Assembly: GCF_002109495.1 (NCBI RefSeq)
Contig: NZ_LVJN01000014.1
Location: forward strand, 1-64,000
Source: Magnetofaba australis IT-1
GTDB taxonomy: Bacteria > Pseudomonadota > Magnetococcia > Magnetococcales > Magnetococcaceae
DNA: 64,000 bases
Direction: 5' to 3'
Program-made: the position numbers and the translations under genes
The notes under the pieces: model-generated
What the model was told of the DNA's origin: nothing
Databases searched by the model: none
Seen by the model: only the letters and a program-made list of their open reading frames with translations
Shown: one piece after another, positions 1 to 7,965 of the stretch
Position numbering within the stretch: the first letter of the stretch is position 1
Layout of the letters: every line of letters begins with the position of its first letter

Positions 1-1
1 C

Positions 2-199
2 GCCTCGCCCCGGCCCCATGTGCGCCGCGCCCACTGGCACGCCTTCTGGCATGGACCGCGCCACACGCCGGAAAATCGTCGCCTCGATGTGCGTTGGCTA
101 CATCCGATCCTGGTCGGCGCGGGCGACGGCGGACCCGACGCCATCCCCGCCACCGTGCGCCCCGTTAACCCTTTGCCGCCGCAGGATGAACCGCGATGA
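2..199 (+). CDS. C-terminal end of an AcrVA2-like family protein (partial)
   Basis: The frame beginning at base 2 is open from the window edge to a TGA at 197-199 and encodes about 65 residues. It contains RPHVRRAHWHAFWHGPR followed by LDVRWLHPILVG. From memory this resembles the C-terminus of a widespread plasmid/phage-associated family that databases label AcrVA2-like. The family name is a recognition without a search, and anti-CRISPR activity should not be assumed. The stop overlaps the ATG of the next gene (ATGA, 196-199), which is the best evidence that this is the real reading frame and that the two genes are translationally coupled. Confidence 0.55.
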   Translation, partial: ASPRPHVRRAHWHAFWHGPRHTPENRRLDVRWLHPILVGAGDGGPDAIPATVRPVNPLPPQDEPR

Positions 200-798
200 G
201 TGAGCCAGAGTTGAGCAAAGAGCAGTTTCAGAGCATGGGGCGGGAGCTGCAAGCACTGCTCAAACAAGCGGATTACCACGAGGAGAGGAAAACAGCGCAG
301 GCGTGGTTGTTTCGACACAAATGGCCGGACCTTTACCCAGATATCTCAATCCCCATAGCGCTCTGCACTCTAGAGGAGGCCAACGCCCTGCTTGCCAAGT
401 CGAAAATCCGCAATCGCCTGGCCTTGGAGCATGGCAATATCGTGCGCGTCCTCGCGCCGCCGCCACAATCGCCTGCCAAGCCTGCCCCGCCGCCGCCGCA
501 GAAGCCCTTTTGGGAGCACTGTGGTCTGGACTCACCCTTGAAATTGATCGCTGCAATTTTAAGCGGAGTGGTGGCGCTCTTCGGCGTGCTGTTTATCGGC
601 TACCAGATCGGCGCCGGGCAACAGACGGATAAGGCGGCGCTGGCGGAGATGCGTAAGGGCATCCAGCAACTGCGCCAGGAGATCGCCCAGATGCGCCCGC
701 CCAGCGCGCCGTCGCCTGAAACCCAAACGCCAACCATTTCATCGGACCCGGCGCCAGCCGCCCCACAGAGCGGCCCCAGTCAGCCCGCCCGGCCTTGA
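196..798 (+). CDS. Unknown protein with one membrane segment and Pro-rich flanks
   Basis: This encodes 200 residues. The ATG overlaps the upstream stop (ATGA), so it is probably co-translated with the preceding gene. Residues 1-85 look like a compact, mainly helical cytoplasmic domain. A proline-rich linker (about 92-103) leads to a hydrophobic segment (about 114-139, LIAAILSGVVALFGVLFIGY) that should span the inner membrane. A short coiled-coil-like stretch (EMRKGIQQLRQEIAQM) and a Pro/Ser/Thr-rich tail follow. I do not recognise a family. The layout, with a soluble N-terminal domain, one membrane span and a disordered C-terminus, fits a membrane-anchored regulatory or scaffold protein, but no function can be assigned. 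Confidence 0.6.
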   Translation: MSEPELSKEQFQSMGRELQALLKQADYHEERKTAQAWLFRHKWPDLYPDISIPIALCTLEEANALLAKSKIRNRLALEHGNIVRVLAPPPQSPAKPAPPPPQKPFWEHCGLDSPLKLIAAILSGVVALFGVLFIGYQIGAGQQTDKAALAEMRKGIQQLRQEIAQMRPPSAPSPETQTPTISSDPAPAAPQSGPSQPARP

Positions 799-890
799 GG
801 GGCGCCCGGCCTTGAAGAACCCGCTGCGTTGGTGTTCAGACGCCCCCGCAACGCAGCGCCGCAAACAGGCTATAATGAGGAGAGACTCAC

Positions 891-1268
891 ATGGTCAATG
901 ATAAAGACAAGTCGACGCCACCAAATCTGGACGATGAGACCGCAAAACCGCTAACTGACTCTGACAGCGACGAACTCAAACAAGTAAAATCCAAAACAAC
1001 TGTAACATCCGCATATAGAGAAGTACTTTCCGAGGAGGTCAACAAAGTATTTGCCCATAAAACGCCCGACGAACGTCGTAAACTCTTAATTCAAATTCTA
1101 GATGAAACGGTGACTGAACTAAACGCCTCCCCGCGCCCTGGCGAGGATGGATACCAGCAACTGAGGAGATTCGAACACGGAAAAGAACTGGCTATATGGC
1201 AGAGTGATTTGATGAATCACCTTGAACTGGTTGCAAGTTTCAGTGCTGACAAAAGTCTCGGATATTGA
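891..1268 (+). CDS. Unknown small charged protein, 3' end altered by the IS
   Basis: This ORF of 125 residues begins at an ATG preceded by GAGGAGAG. The product is hydrophilic and charged and looks helical, with no membrane segment or recognised motif. Base composition is clearly more A+T-rich than the neighbourhood, suggesting acquired DNA. The last codons (from about 1224) lie inside the left inverted repeat of the IS element, so the native C-terminus has been replaced: roughly the final 15 residues are IS-encoded. The original length is unknown. It may be a disrupted gene rather than a functional one. Confidence 0.5.
   Translation: MVNDKDKSTPPNLDDETAKPLTDSDSDELKQVKSKTTVTSAYREVLSEEVNKVFAHKTPDERRKLLIQILDETVTELNASPRPGEDGYQQLRRFEHGKELAIWQSDLMNHLELVASFSADKSLGY
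1224..1240 (+). repeat. Left terminal inverted repeat of the IS
   Basis: GAACTGGTTGCAAGTTT, identical to the reverse complement of 2197-2213. It supplies the last codons of the plus-strand ORF 891-1268 and abuts the transposase stop codon at 1240-1242. Confidence 0.85.
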
Positions 1269-2114
1269 TCAATGTGTAGGCCATCAGTTTGAAGCCCAGG
1301 TGTCGCCATTGGATATGCTCGAAACGGATCAGCAAGCGTTTGAATTTGTCCTCCCAGGCGAAGGTTCGCTCTACTCGCTGGCGTAAGGCGTAGGTCGCCT
1401 CATCGAAATGACGCTTTCGTCCACGTTTTGGATTCTTGCGAGCGCGTTTGACCGGCTTAATGTTAGGTTTCATGCGTCGATTGAAGATGGCGCGGCGGTT
1501 AGCCTTGGAGTCGAACCCTGGATCCAAGTTTAGCACAGAGCCAATCAAGGACAGGCCAAGTGTCTGACAAATCAGGGCAAGCCACTCGAGACTATCTTTG
1601 AGGAGCGTGGTGTCGTGCTGGTTGACTGGCGCGACCGAGAACGGAGCGAGGATGTAGCCGTTGCTTTCACAGATGGCGACGACTTTCTCCCCGCGTTGGT
1701 GTTTATGGCCCGAATAGCCGATGCCATCGCCCCCTTTTTGGCTACGGTGTTGGAGCCATCGCCATGAAGCACCGAGAGATCCAGTTTTTTGTGTTCATCC
1801 AAGTGTTTGACTGAGGCAATGAAGGCATTGGCCAATGAGGCGTCATCGGCCCAACGAGCAAACAGTTTATAGATCCCTGTGTAATGGATCCCAGGCTTGC
1901 CAGAAGGCTCCTTGGGGATGGGAAGCTCCTTCCACTGCATGCCGGTGTAGAGCACCTTGAGAATCAGGTTGAACGCTTGATGGTAGCCGATCTTGCACTT
2001 GGGACCACGTTTGGGCAGAGACAGGTGGGGTAAGATGAATTCAGTAAATTCCTGCTCCGTCAGTTGAACAGGTATCTGTTTGTATTGCTGAGTATTATTC
2101 GATTTGTCCGCCAT
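1240..2114 (-). CDS. IS5-type DDE transposase in two overlapping frames (-1 frameshift)
   Basis: The first frame starts at the ATG at 2114, with AGGAGG 6 nt upstream. It encodes the N-terminal DNA-binding part and the first catalytic region (LHGDGSNTVAKKG), then continues out of frame to a stop at 1572. The second frame (ending 1240) carries the rest: GDGIGYSGHKHQRGEK, NLDPGFDSKANRR with the second Asp, and RVERTFAWEDKFKRLLIRFE with the catalytic Glu. The frames join exactly if the ribosome slips back one base on A_AAG_GGG just after AAKKG (about 1731-1740), giving KKG-GDGIGYSG. Several IS5-group transposases are reported to be made from two frames. The alternative is a simple inactivating indel. 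Confidence 0.8.
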
Positions 2115-2194
2115 CCTTGGCCTCCTTGATTGAGCACCGCTTCCCAATCAAGGATTCGTAATTTCACTCAGTAATGCAATGGCTTATAAAATCC

Positions 2195-5100
2195 TCAAAC
2201 TTGCAACCAGTTCATACTCTGGTCAGCGAGAAGATTTCGATTGGTCCCGTTAAACTGTGGGTAGGCGTTTGCCTCCGTCAATCCTTCCGTCACTGAGTTG
2301 TTGTACACATACGCAAATTCCGCCGTTTGGTTGACAGAGGGGTCGTAATAACCGACGACATCTGTGGAGCCCAACGTCACGCCGACAAGATTGTCGCCAA
2401 CCCAACTGGGTCGATCGTTAATGGTGACAACGATATCGGTTCCACGACTCATCCCATTGCTTATGTTGCCGCTGCTAATGCCATAATCGCTCCCAGCAAA
2501 CGAGAGGTAAGAGGTGTCGTCGCCACCGTAGTAGAGTTGCCAAATATTATCGGAATAGGTTGCCGACTCCGCTGCGTCGTAGACCGCGTAGACAATATAG
2601 GAGTTCCAGTACCCATACTGTTGTGTCGTGATGCCGCCCAAGTCGCCATTGAACACAACCTGATGGTTGGGGTTGGTAAACAGATCGCTGCCTATCTCGC
2701 TGGTGTTGTGCTCGATGAGCATCCCCTCCCAGGCCCCGCCCTGCGCTCCTGCGGAGAGGGTGTATTCGCCATATGCGGCGATGCCGCCGCCTTGGAAGAT
2801 ATACCCCCCGGTGTTCGGATCGATTTCGGTCAAACTCGTATCGGTCAAGGTATACAGAGAGGGATCGTAGGACAGGAAGGGATCGGGCTTTTTGTAGACG
2901 GCATTGATCGCATCCTGGGGGTTCGTCACGATTTCCGGGGTACCGAGATACTTAGAGAAATCGGGAATCGTCTCATTATAGCTGGCGTACAGGCCAGACG
3001 CCTTGGCCTCGGCCACGGTCATGCCCGCAGAGCCCTCGAACCACTCGTAGGTGTCCGCCAGGGCGCCGGAGTAGTACACATCCGCCTGCCCTCCCACGCT
3101 ATAGGCGTAGGTATATTTCGCGTCCGGCATGAACTGCCCATAGGCGGATTCCACCGTCTCGGTGGTGACCCCGTTGACCACGGAATAGCTCGTCACCGAA
3201 GTGATATTGGGCTGATACGAGGGTTGGTAGCCCAAAAAGGCGGCAATGGCGTCGTTCTGCTGGGGCGAGGACTTCGGCAGATACATTGCCAGGTTGGGGT
3301 CCGTACTCGGTACCCATGGGTCCGCCCCGTAAGCGGCCCAATCGATGGGATCATCCAGTTGATAATCCACCCCGGGCACAAAGAAGGTGCGGTAATCCAG
3401 ATCCGACAACTTGGAGCCGCCGGACAAGGTGACTGTCGGCTCGCTCTGTCTGGCGTAACCGAGCTGTTTCAATTCAACATCATACACTTTGTAGGTGTAG
3501 CCCACCGCCACCTGGGCGCGGCCCACTTCGGCGGTCTCGGTGGTGGTGACCCACTCGATCACCGGGGTTTCAATAAAGCCGTCCACCACCTGCTGATAGC
3601 CGGTCACCACCGAGATATCCTGGGTGGCGGTGGTGATCACCGGGGTCAGCACGGTGGTGGTTCCGCCCTGCATCGCCGCGCCGCCGGTGAGCGACACGTC
3701 GCCCCCGGCCAGAATCGACACATCCCCCGTGGCTTGCAACGAGGCGGTCTCATCCAGGGTGACGCTCCCGCCAGTGAGATCGGCGCGAACCATCGCCCCT
3801 TGCAGGGTGGCCAGATCGGCGTCCGCCGCCACCCCCGCATGCACATCGATGGTCCCGACGGACTGCGCCAGCCCGTTCACCGTCACGCTGGAAACGGCGC
3901 TCATCAGCACGCGGCCATCGGCAGCGTTCTGGTTGACGAAGCCGTCCATCTGCACCACATCGCCGCGCAGATGCAACAGCCCGCCGCCCGCGACGGTTCC
4001 ATCCAGCCCGTCGCCGCCATCCATCACCAGCAGCGTCCCTGTGGCGTCCAGCAGCAGCTCGGCGCCGCTGGCGTCGCGGGTCTTCACCAGCGCCTCGGCC
4101 AGCACGCTCACATCCGCGCCGCGCAGGGTGAGGACGCTGTTGGCCTCCACCTGCCCGCTCACGGTCACGTCGCCGCTGTGGCTGACCACGGAAACCGTGT
4201 CGGTATCCAGCACGGTCTGGTTGTTGGCGTCGGTGTAGAGGTGGCCGATTTCACCGCCCAGCACGATGCTGTTTTCACTGCTCAGGGTCAGGCTGCCGCC
4301 CGCGCCGGTGGAGAGGATGCCCCCCGCCACGCGCTCCACCACGCCGCCGCCAAGATCGTTATAGACCAACGTGGGCACGATGATGCCCGCCTGGCTCAAA
4401 TCCGCCATGGTGCTGGTCAGCGCGACTTCGGAGCCGCCATGCACCTGACCGTTGAGCAGAATCAGGTCGGCGCTATTGACCGCGACCCGCCCGTCGGCGT
4501 CCACCGCCTCGGTGAGGCCGTTGAATTGAATGGCGCGGTCAGAGTCGATGGTGATGGCGCTGCCGCCGGACGCGCTCCACGCGCCGTCGCCGCTGGCGTC
4601 GGTGCGGATGACGCTGAGCGCGTCCATGCTAAACGCGGTGGCCGAAGCGCCGCCAAACAGATTGATATCCACCCCGCCGGTGGCCGCCAGCAATCCGCCG
4701 CGATCCACTTCCGCGCCGTTGGCGTCGAGGCCGGTTCCACCCATCACCAACTGATCGGCGATGTTCAGCGTCACCGTGGCGTCCGCGGCGGCCCACTGAC
4801 TGCCGCCCGCGCCGTCGGACTCGGCCCCCGCCTTGAGGGAGCCGATGATGACGGCGCCCTCGGCGCTGAGCGAGATATCGCTGCCCACGCCGCGGCTCAT
4901 CACCAGCGAGCCGGAGTTGACGGTGATGGTTCCGCCCGCCACCAGATCCACCAGCGCGCCGCCGTGAATGCTGGCGCCGTATTGAATCAACTGGTTATTG
5001 GCGTCGTACCCCTGGGCGCCCAGGGTCAGATCCCCGGCCGCTTCGATGCGCAGCTTCTCGCCCACGGCGGATTCGGCGCTGTAGTTGGCCAGGGTCACAT

Positions 5101-7927
5101 CGCCCTGCCCCACCAGCGACACCGAGCCGGCAAAGGACATGTCGCCGTTCAGCTCCAGATCGCTGTTGGCGATCAGCGTCACGTCATACTCGTCGGCTCC
5201 GGCGGAGGAGCCGGTGGTGGCCACCACCCCTTGCAGATCCAGATCCCCCTGCAGCACCAGGCGGCCACTGGTCTCCAGCCGGCCCGCTTCGGCGTCCAGC
5301 AGCAGGGTTCCATTGAGCGAGCGAATATCCACCACCTCCAGCGCATCCTGCCCCGCGCCGATGGCGGAGTTGATCACCACGTCATTGACCCCGGTTAGAT
5401 AGATGCCGCCGGAAGCGCCGGTGATGTTCAGCTCGCTGGTGGGCGTGGTGGTCAGGCTCACGTCGCCCGGGGTGACGCTGTTCTCATCGCCCGCCGTGAC
5501 CTCGATGTTGTGGTCAGCCGAGAGGGAGCCCGCCAGCGTGAGGCTGCCGCTGGCGCTCATGGTGATATCGGAGCCCGCGCCGCCAGCGATCAGAGAACCG
5601 CTGAAGGTGGCTTCTTCGCCCATATCCAGCGTCATGTCGCCCGCCAGGGTCTCCAACACGCCGCTGCTGGCGAGGGTGAAGCCCAGCGCCGTGGCGCTGT
5701 CCGGGCCAGTGATATCGATGCCCGAATGGGCGCGCACGCCGCCTGCGATGGTGATGTCGCCGCCGCTGCCGTCGGCCTTGCCCAACACCACCCGCGAGCC
5801 CTCGCCCAGCGCCTCGATGCTGGTGAAGCGTTGGCTCTCGCCCGCCTGTTCAAAGCCCAGCAAGTCGCCATTGGCCGAGGCGTCCAGCAGGCTGAATTCA
5901 AACGCGCTGGTCAGATTCAGCCGCCCATCCTTGAGCTTGACGCCGATATCCGGCGCGTTGCCGTCCATCACATAGTTGGAGCCGATAGCGTGGTTGACCG
6001 CATCGAAGGTTTCGGTAACGCTGAAGTTGGCCGCCACAATGGCCGCTTGCAGGTCGTCAATGAGATCCAGCACGCTTGCGTTATCGGCGGTGGCCGCCGC
6101 GCTCAAGGTCACATCGGCCTGGGCGATGAAGTCCACATGGTCCAGGCTCAGCGTCAGGGTGACGTCGGCGGGCAATACGCCGGTGGCGCTGGGAATCCAG
6201 CTATCGGCGGTGAGGAACTGCGCGTGGGCGGGCGCTTGCAGACGCAGATCGCCCGCGCCATCGACGCGGATCACGCTGTCATCGCCCCAGGTGGTGAGTT
6301 GAATCGAGCCGCTCAGATCCACCACCGGTTCGGCGTCGCCGCTCACCCCGCCATGCAGGGTGATGGCGTGGCCAGCCGCCAGCGAGCGGCCCAGTTCGAT
6401 GGTTCCGGCGCTGTTGATGGTGATCTCGCCCAGATCGCCGGTGACGGTTTTATCAAAGCCCAGCAGGTCGCCATCGGCGTCGCGGATGATATCGACGTCG
6501 CCGCCCGCCATGATCACGCCGTTGAGTACGGCGTTGCCGCTGCTGTTGATCACCACCGCGCCGTCGGCGTTGTGGGTCGCCAGCACCGAACTGCCCGCCA
6601 GCGCCACGCTCAGACCGTCGGCGTCGATGCCGCCATTGATGATGATCTCACTGTTGGCGAGGATGGTGGCGCCCAGCTCTACGGTATTGCCGTCAACGTC
6701 TTCGGTCAGGCCGCCAATCTGCGCGGTCTCGGTGGTGTTGAGCGCCACCTGACCAGAGCTGTCGGCCCACAGGAAGGTCTCATCGAGCAGATTGAAGTCG
6801 GCGTCCAGGGTCTGCTGCACCATGGCCCCGGAGATGATGCGGCCAAACATATCCTGGGTTCCGGCGGCGTTGATGGTGATCACGCCGCCAGCGCCAGTGG
6901 TCGCGCCGCTGGAGACCAGGCCGCCCAGGGTGGTCATGGAGAAGCCCGCGCCGAGGTCATCGTCATCGGCTGCGCCCGCGTTCAAGGTGATGTTGCGCGA
7001 GGCGGTCAGGCCGGTGTTGAGCAGCAACTGTCCGCCCGCAGTCACCTCGATATCGGTATCCAGGGTTAGCGCCCAACGATTGTCGCCGCTCTGCTGACCG
7101 GCCAGCATCAGGCTCTCCAGCTCCACATCCTCGGCGCCGGTGATGGTGATGGCGCTATCGCGCTCCACGGTTTTCAAATAGCCTTGCAGGTCGGTGTGCA
7201 CGCTCACGCCGTCGGCGTTGGCACCGGTAGCAGCCACGTCGATGCCCGCATTGGCTTCCAGCAGGCCTTTCAGATTGATCCAGCTGCTGCTCTCAATCAC
7301 CAGTTCGCCGCCCTGGCCATTGGCCAGCATGTTGCCCTGAATGTCGATAATCGAATCGGCGCTCACGGTCACGTCGGCGTCTGTTCCCACGGCGCTCAAA
7401 GAGCCGCCCTTGAGCAGAATGCCGGTCTCCTCGGCAACCGTGGCGGCGGCGGTGGCGCTGAGCGCGCCGCTGGCGATCACCGCGCCGCGCAGCTCCATAT
7501 GCTCGGCGTTGAGGCGGATATCCGCGTCAGCGGCCAGAATTTTGTAGGTATAACCTATGGGCCGGTTGAAAGAGTCATACTCATAGGTCAGTTCAGCGCC
7601 GGCCTGAATGGATGCGTTATAATCCATAAAGATATCGGCGTCGGAGTCGATGGCGAAGGCGCCGCCGGAGGTCTCGATGCTGGAGCCCTCCGCCATGGAG
7701 AAGTTGTCGCCAGAGTGGATGACGGCGCCCCCATCGGCGTAGATGGAGCCGGTCATATGCATCGTGCCGACGGTATCAATATCCAAGCTTTGGCCCGAGT
7801 CCAGATAGCCGATAACGAACAGGCTGTTGGGCGTATCGGTGACGGCGCTGTTCAGATTGCGCTGGCCCGTGGTCTGGTCGACGCTGATGTTCAGCGCGCG
7901 CGCCGCCCCGATATACCCGCCCAGCAC
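2195..7927 (-). CDS. C-terminal segment of giant beta-helical adhesin (frame-shifted continuation of upstream ORF)
   Basis: This open frame encodes 1910 residues of Gly/Ala/Asp-rich, VTLSAxGxL-like repeats typical of filamentous-haemagglutinin or polymorphic beta-helix surface proteins. A more complex Tyr-rich region follows from about residue 1450. It has no credible start: the codon at 7927 is GTG without a ribosome site, and the frame is open further upstream (reading RLNAVDLTLDVGEQ). It is in the same frame as the adhesin ATG at 18541. It is therefore the C-terminal part of the gene 7966-18541, separated by a 1-nt shift near 7975. The last residues (MNWLQV) are encoded by the IS inverted repeat, so the native C-terminus, and any secretion signal there, is lost. 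Confidence 0.8.
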   Translation of the reverse strand: MLGGYIGAARALNISVDQTTGQRNLNSAVTDTPNSLFVIGYLDSGQSLDIDTVGTMHMTGSIYADGGAVIHSGDNFSMAEGSSIETSGGAFAIDSDADIFMDYNASIQAGAELTYEYDSFNRPIGYTYKILAADADIRLNAEHMELRGAVIASGALSATAAATVAEETGILLKGGSLSAVGTDADVTVSADSIIDIQGNMLANGQGGELVIESSSWINLKGLLEANAGIDVAATGANADGVSVHTDLQGYLKTVERDSAITITGAEDVELESLMLAGQQSGDNRWALTLDTDIEVTAGGQLLLNTGLTASRNITLNAGAADDDDLGAGFSMTTLGGLVSSGATTGAGGVITINAAGTQDMFGRIISGAMVQQTLDADFNLLDETFLWADSSGQVALNTTETAQIGGLTEDVDGNTVELGATILANSEIIINGGIDADGLSVALAGSSVLATHNADGAVVINSSGNAVLNGVIMAGGDVDIIRDADGDLLGFDKTVTGDLGEITINSAGTIELGRSLAAGHAITLHGGVSGDAEPVVDLSGSIQLTTWGDDSVIRVDGAGDLRLQAPAHAQFLTADSWIPSATGVLPADVTLTLSLDHVDFIAQADVTLSAAATADNASVLDLIDDLQAAIVAANFSVTETFDAVNHAIGSNYVMDGNAPDIGVKLKDGRLNLTSAFEFSLLDASANGDLLGFEQAGESQRFTSIEALGEGSRVVLGKADGSGGDITIAGGVRAHSGIDITGPDSATALGFTLASSGVLETLAGDMTLDMGEEATFSGSLIAGGAGSDITMSASGSLTLAGSLSADHNIEVTAGDENSVTPGDVSLTTTPTSELNITGASGGIYLTGVNDVVINSAIGAGQDALEVVDIRSLNGTLLLDAEAGRLETSGRLVLQGDLDLQGVVATTGSSAGADEYDVTLIANSDLELNGDMSFAGSVSLVGQGDVTLANYSAESAVGEKLRIEAAGDLTLGAQGYDANNQLIQYGASIHGGALVDLVAGGTITVNSGSLVMSRGVGSDISLSAEGAVIIGSLKAGAESDGAGGSQWAAADATVTLNIADQLVMGGTGLDANGAEVDRGGLLAATGGVDINLFGGASATAFSMDALSVIRTDASGDGAWSASGGSAITIDSDRAIQFNGLTEAVDADGRVAVNSADLILLNGQVHGGSEVALTSTMADLSQAGIIVPTLVYNDLGGGVVERVAGGILSTGAGGSLTLSSENSIVLGGEIGHLYTDANNQTVLDTDTVSVVSHSGDVTVSGQVEANSVLTLRGADVSVLAEALVKTRDASGAELLLDATGTLLVMDGGDGLDGTVAGGGLLHLRGDVVQMDGFVNQNAADGRVLMSAVSSVTVNGLAQSVGTIDVHAGVAADADLATLQGAMVRADLTGGSVTLDETASLQATGDVSILAGGDVSLTGGAAMQGGTTTVLTPVITTATQDISVVTGYQQVVDGFIETPVIEWVTTTETAEVGRAQVAVGYTYKVYDVELKQLGYARQSEPTVTLSGGSKLSDLDYRTFFVPGVDYQLDDPIDWAAYGADPWVPSTDPNLAMYLPKSSPQQNDAIAAFLGYQPSYQPNITSVTSYSVVNGVTTETVESAYGQFMPDAKYTYAYSVGGQADVYYSGALADTYEWFEGSAGMTVAEAKASGLYASYNETIPDFSKYLGTPEIVTNPQDAINAVYKKPDPFLSYDPSLYTLTDTSLTEIDPNTGGYIFQGGGIAAYGEYTLSAGAQGGAWEGMLIEHNTSEIGSDLFTNPNHQVVFNGDLGGITTQQYGYWNSYIVYAVYDAAESATYSDNIWQLYYGGDDTSYLSFAGSDYGISSGNISNGMSRGTDIVVTINDRPSWVGDNLVGVTLGSTDVVGYYDPSVNQTAEFAYVYNNSVTEGLTEANAYPQFNGTNRNLLADQSMNWLQV
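2197..2213 (-). repeat. Right terminal inverted repeat of the IS
   Basis: Reverse complement of the left repeat. Read on the minus strand it encodes NWLQV and contributes to the TGA that ends the giant adhesin frame, so that C-terminus is IS-derived. Confidence 0.85.
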
Positions 7928-7965
7928 CGCCTGTTCGCCAACATCCAGCGTCAGGTCAACCGCAT

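Larger units (their letters stand above)
1224..2213. mobile_element. IS5-family-like insertion sequence, ~990 bp
   Basis: The element is bounded by a perfect 17-bp inverted repeat, GAACTGGTTGCAAGTTT at 1224-1240 and its reverse complement at 2197-2213. The match extends one further base outward on each side. Inside is a single DDE transposase on the minus strand split between two frames. I see no flanking target-site duplication of 3 bp or more. Both neighbouring ORFs run into the inverted repeats, so the insertion, or a later rearrangement next to it, has trimmed genes on both sides. Confidence 0.85.

Noticed and set aside
18-203. 61-residue ORF starting at base 18
   Set aside because: It is in the wrong frame. 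The frame from base 2 encodes a recognisable C-terminal motif and overlaps the next gene by ATGA.
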